Source: Rhodospirillales bacterium (GTDB lineage Bacteria; Pseudomonadota; Alphaproteobacteria; Acetobacterales; Acetobacteraceae). From it: a DNA stretch of 5,772 nucleotides. This document shows, one piece after another, positions 5,482 through 5,772 of this stretch. Where the stretch lies: NCBI GenBank assembly GCA_903644035.1, contig CAHJXG010000423.1:1-5772 (forward strand), read 5' to 3'. A program made the translations under genes and the position numbers. Numbering within the stretch: the first letter of the stretch is position 1; each line of letters starts with the position of its first letter. Under the pieces are notes generated by a model, which saw only the letters and a list, made by a program, of their open reading frames with translations, did no database searches and was not told where the DNA came from.

Positions 5482-5772
5482 TCAGCCAGGAGACAGCGCG
5501 GCGGCGAGCCGGTCCCATCCGCCGCCGGGGATGCCGAAGCGGAGCCAGCCCGGCTCCGCGTCGAACCGCCGGACCAGGATGCCGGACCGCCCGAGGCGGT
5601 CGAACACCGCGGCGGCCCGGGCGTGCTGCGCCAGCCGGAACAGCAGGGTGCCGCCCACAAGTTGAAGGCCGGCTTGCGACAGCAAGGCGTCAAGCCGCGC
5701 CGTGTCGGCCTGCAGCCGGGCGCGCGTGGCGGCGAGCCAGGCGTCGTCGGCCAGCGCCGCCGTGCCGAACGC
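5482..5772 (-). CDS. cobC: CobC-like threonine-phosphate decarboxylase, C-terminal part (runs off right edge)
   Basis: This is the last 96 codons plus TGA of a fold-type I PLP enzyme. The frame is open to the window edge, beginning AFGTAALADDAWLAATRARL. The segments GLQLVGGTLLFRLAQ, AAVFDRLGRSGILVRRF and WLRFGIPGG match the C-terminal small domain of CobC/CobD and histidinol-phosphate aminotransferase relatives. The Arg in WLRFGIP is the usual substrate-carboxylate-binding Arg. CobC makes (R)-1-amino-2-propanol O-2-phosphate from L-threonine phosphate for the nucleotide loop of cobalamin. The PLP-binding Lys is outside the window. The choice of CobC over HisC rests on the short GG-T-LFRLA and GILVRRF wording and is moderately secure. 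In many alphaproteobacteria the neighbouring gene is cbiB/cobD, which would lie to the right. An internal TTG at 5685 is not a start; the homology continues upstream of it. Confidence 0.78.
   Translation of the reverse strand, partial: AFGTAALADDAWLAATRARLQADTARLDALLSQAGLQLVGGTLLFRLAQHARAAAVFDRLGRSGILVRRFDAEPGWLRFGIPGGGWDRLAAALSPG

Overview
The window is ordinary-looking chromosomal DNA of very high GC content, packed with genes and with strong G/C preference at third codon positions. The gene types suggest a high-GC alphaproteobacterium, perhaps of the Acetobacteraceae or Rhodospirillales. They include a short Rieske oxygenase, a half-size ABC exporter, an E. coli-like SerA, a divergent ClpP paralog and an alphaproteobacterial-style CobC. 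This placement is inferred from protein wording, not from any marker gene. I see no rRNA, tRNA, CRISPR array, transposase, insertion-sequence end or attachment site.

Layout, left to right. Positions 1-333 (minus) hold the N-terminal part of a cytochrome P450 that runs off the left edge. Positions 441-1490 (plus) encode a Rieske [2Fe-2S] non-heme iron oxygenase, divergent from the P450 across a 107-bp gap. Positions 1487-3340 (minus) encode a complete ABC exporter (TMD-NBD fusion). It meets the oxygenase tail to tail, and both stop codons lie inside the four bases CTAG. Positions 3437-4684 (plus) encode D-3-phosphoglycerate dehydrogenase (serA), divergent from the ABC gene across 96 bp. Positions 4765-5424 (plus; in-frame alternative ATG at 4738) encode a ClpP-family protein with its own apparent promoter. 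Positions 5482-5772 (minus) hold the C-terminal part of a CobC-like threonine-phosphate decarboxylase that runs off the right edge. No gene-free stretch exceeds about 110 bp.

The genes alternate in strand and do not form one pathway. P450 and Rieske oxygenase are both O2-activating enzymes fed by external electron donors, and their shared divergent control region could link them. SerA (serine synthesis), ClpP-like (proteolysis) and CobC (cobalamin side chain) look like unrelated household functions. I found no convincing new multi-gene system. The best leads are in the ClpP-like protein: Asn where ClpP has its catalytic Asp, an acidic proline-rich N-terminus in place of the usual axial-loop sequence, and a probable TTG start just downstream of a TATATA promoter box whose spacer is a perfect 12-bp palindrome.
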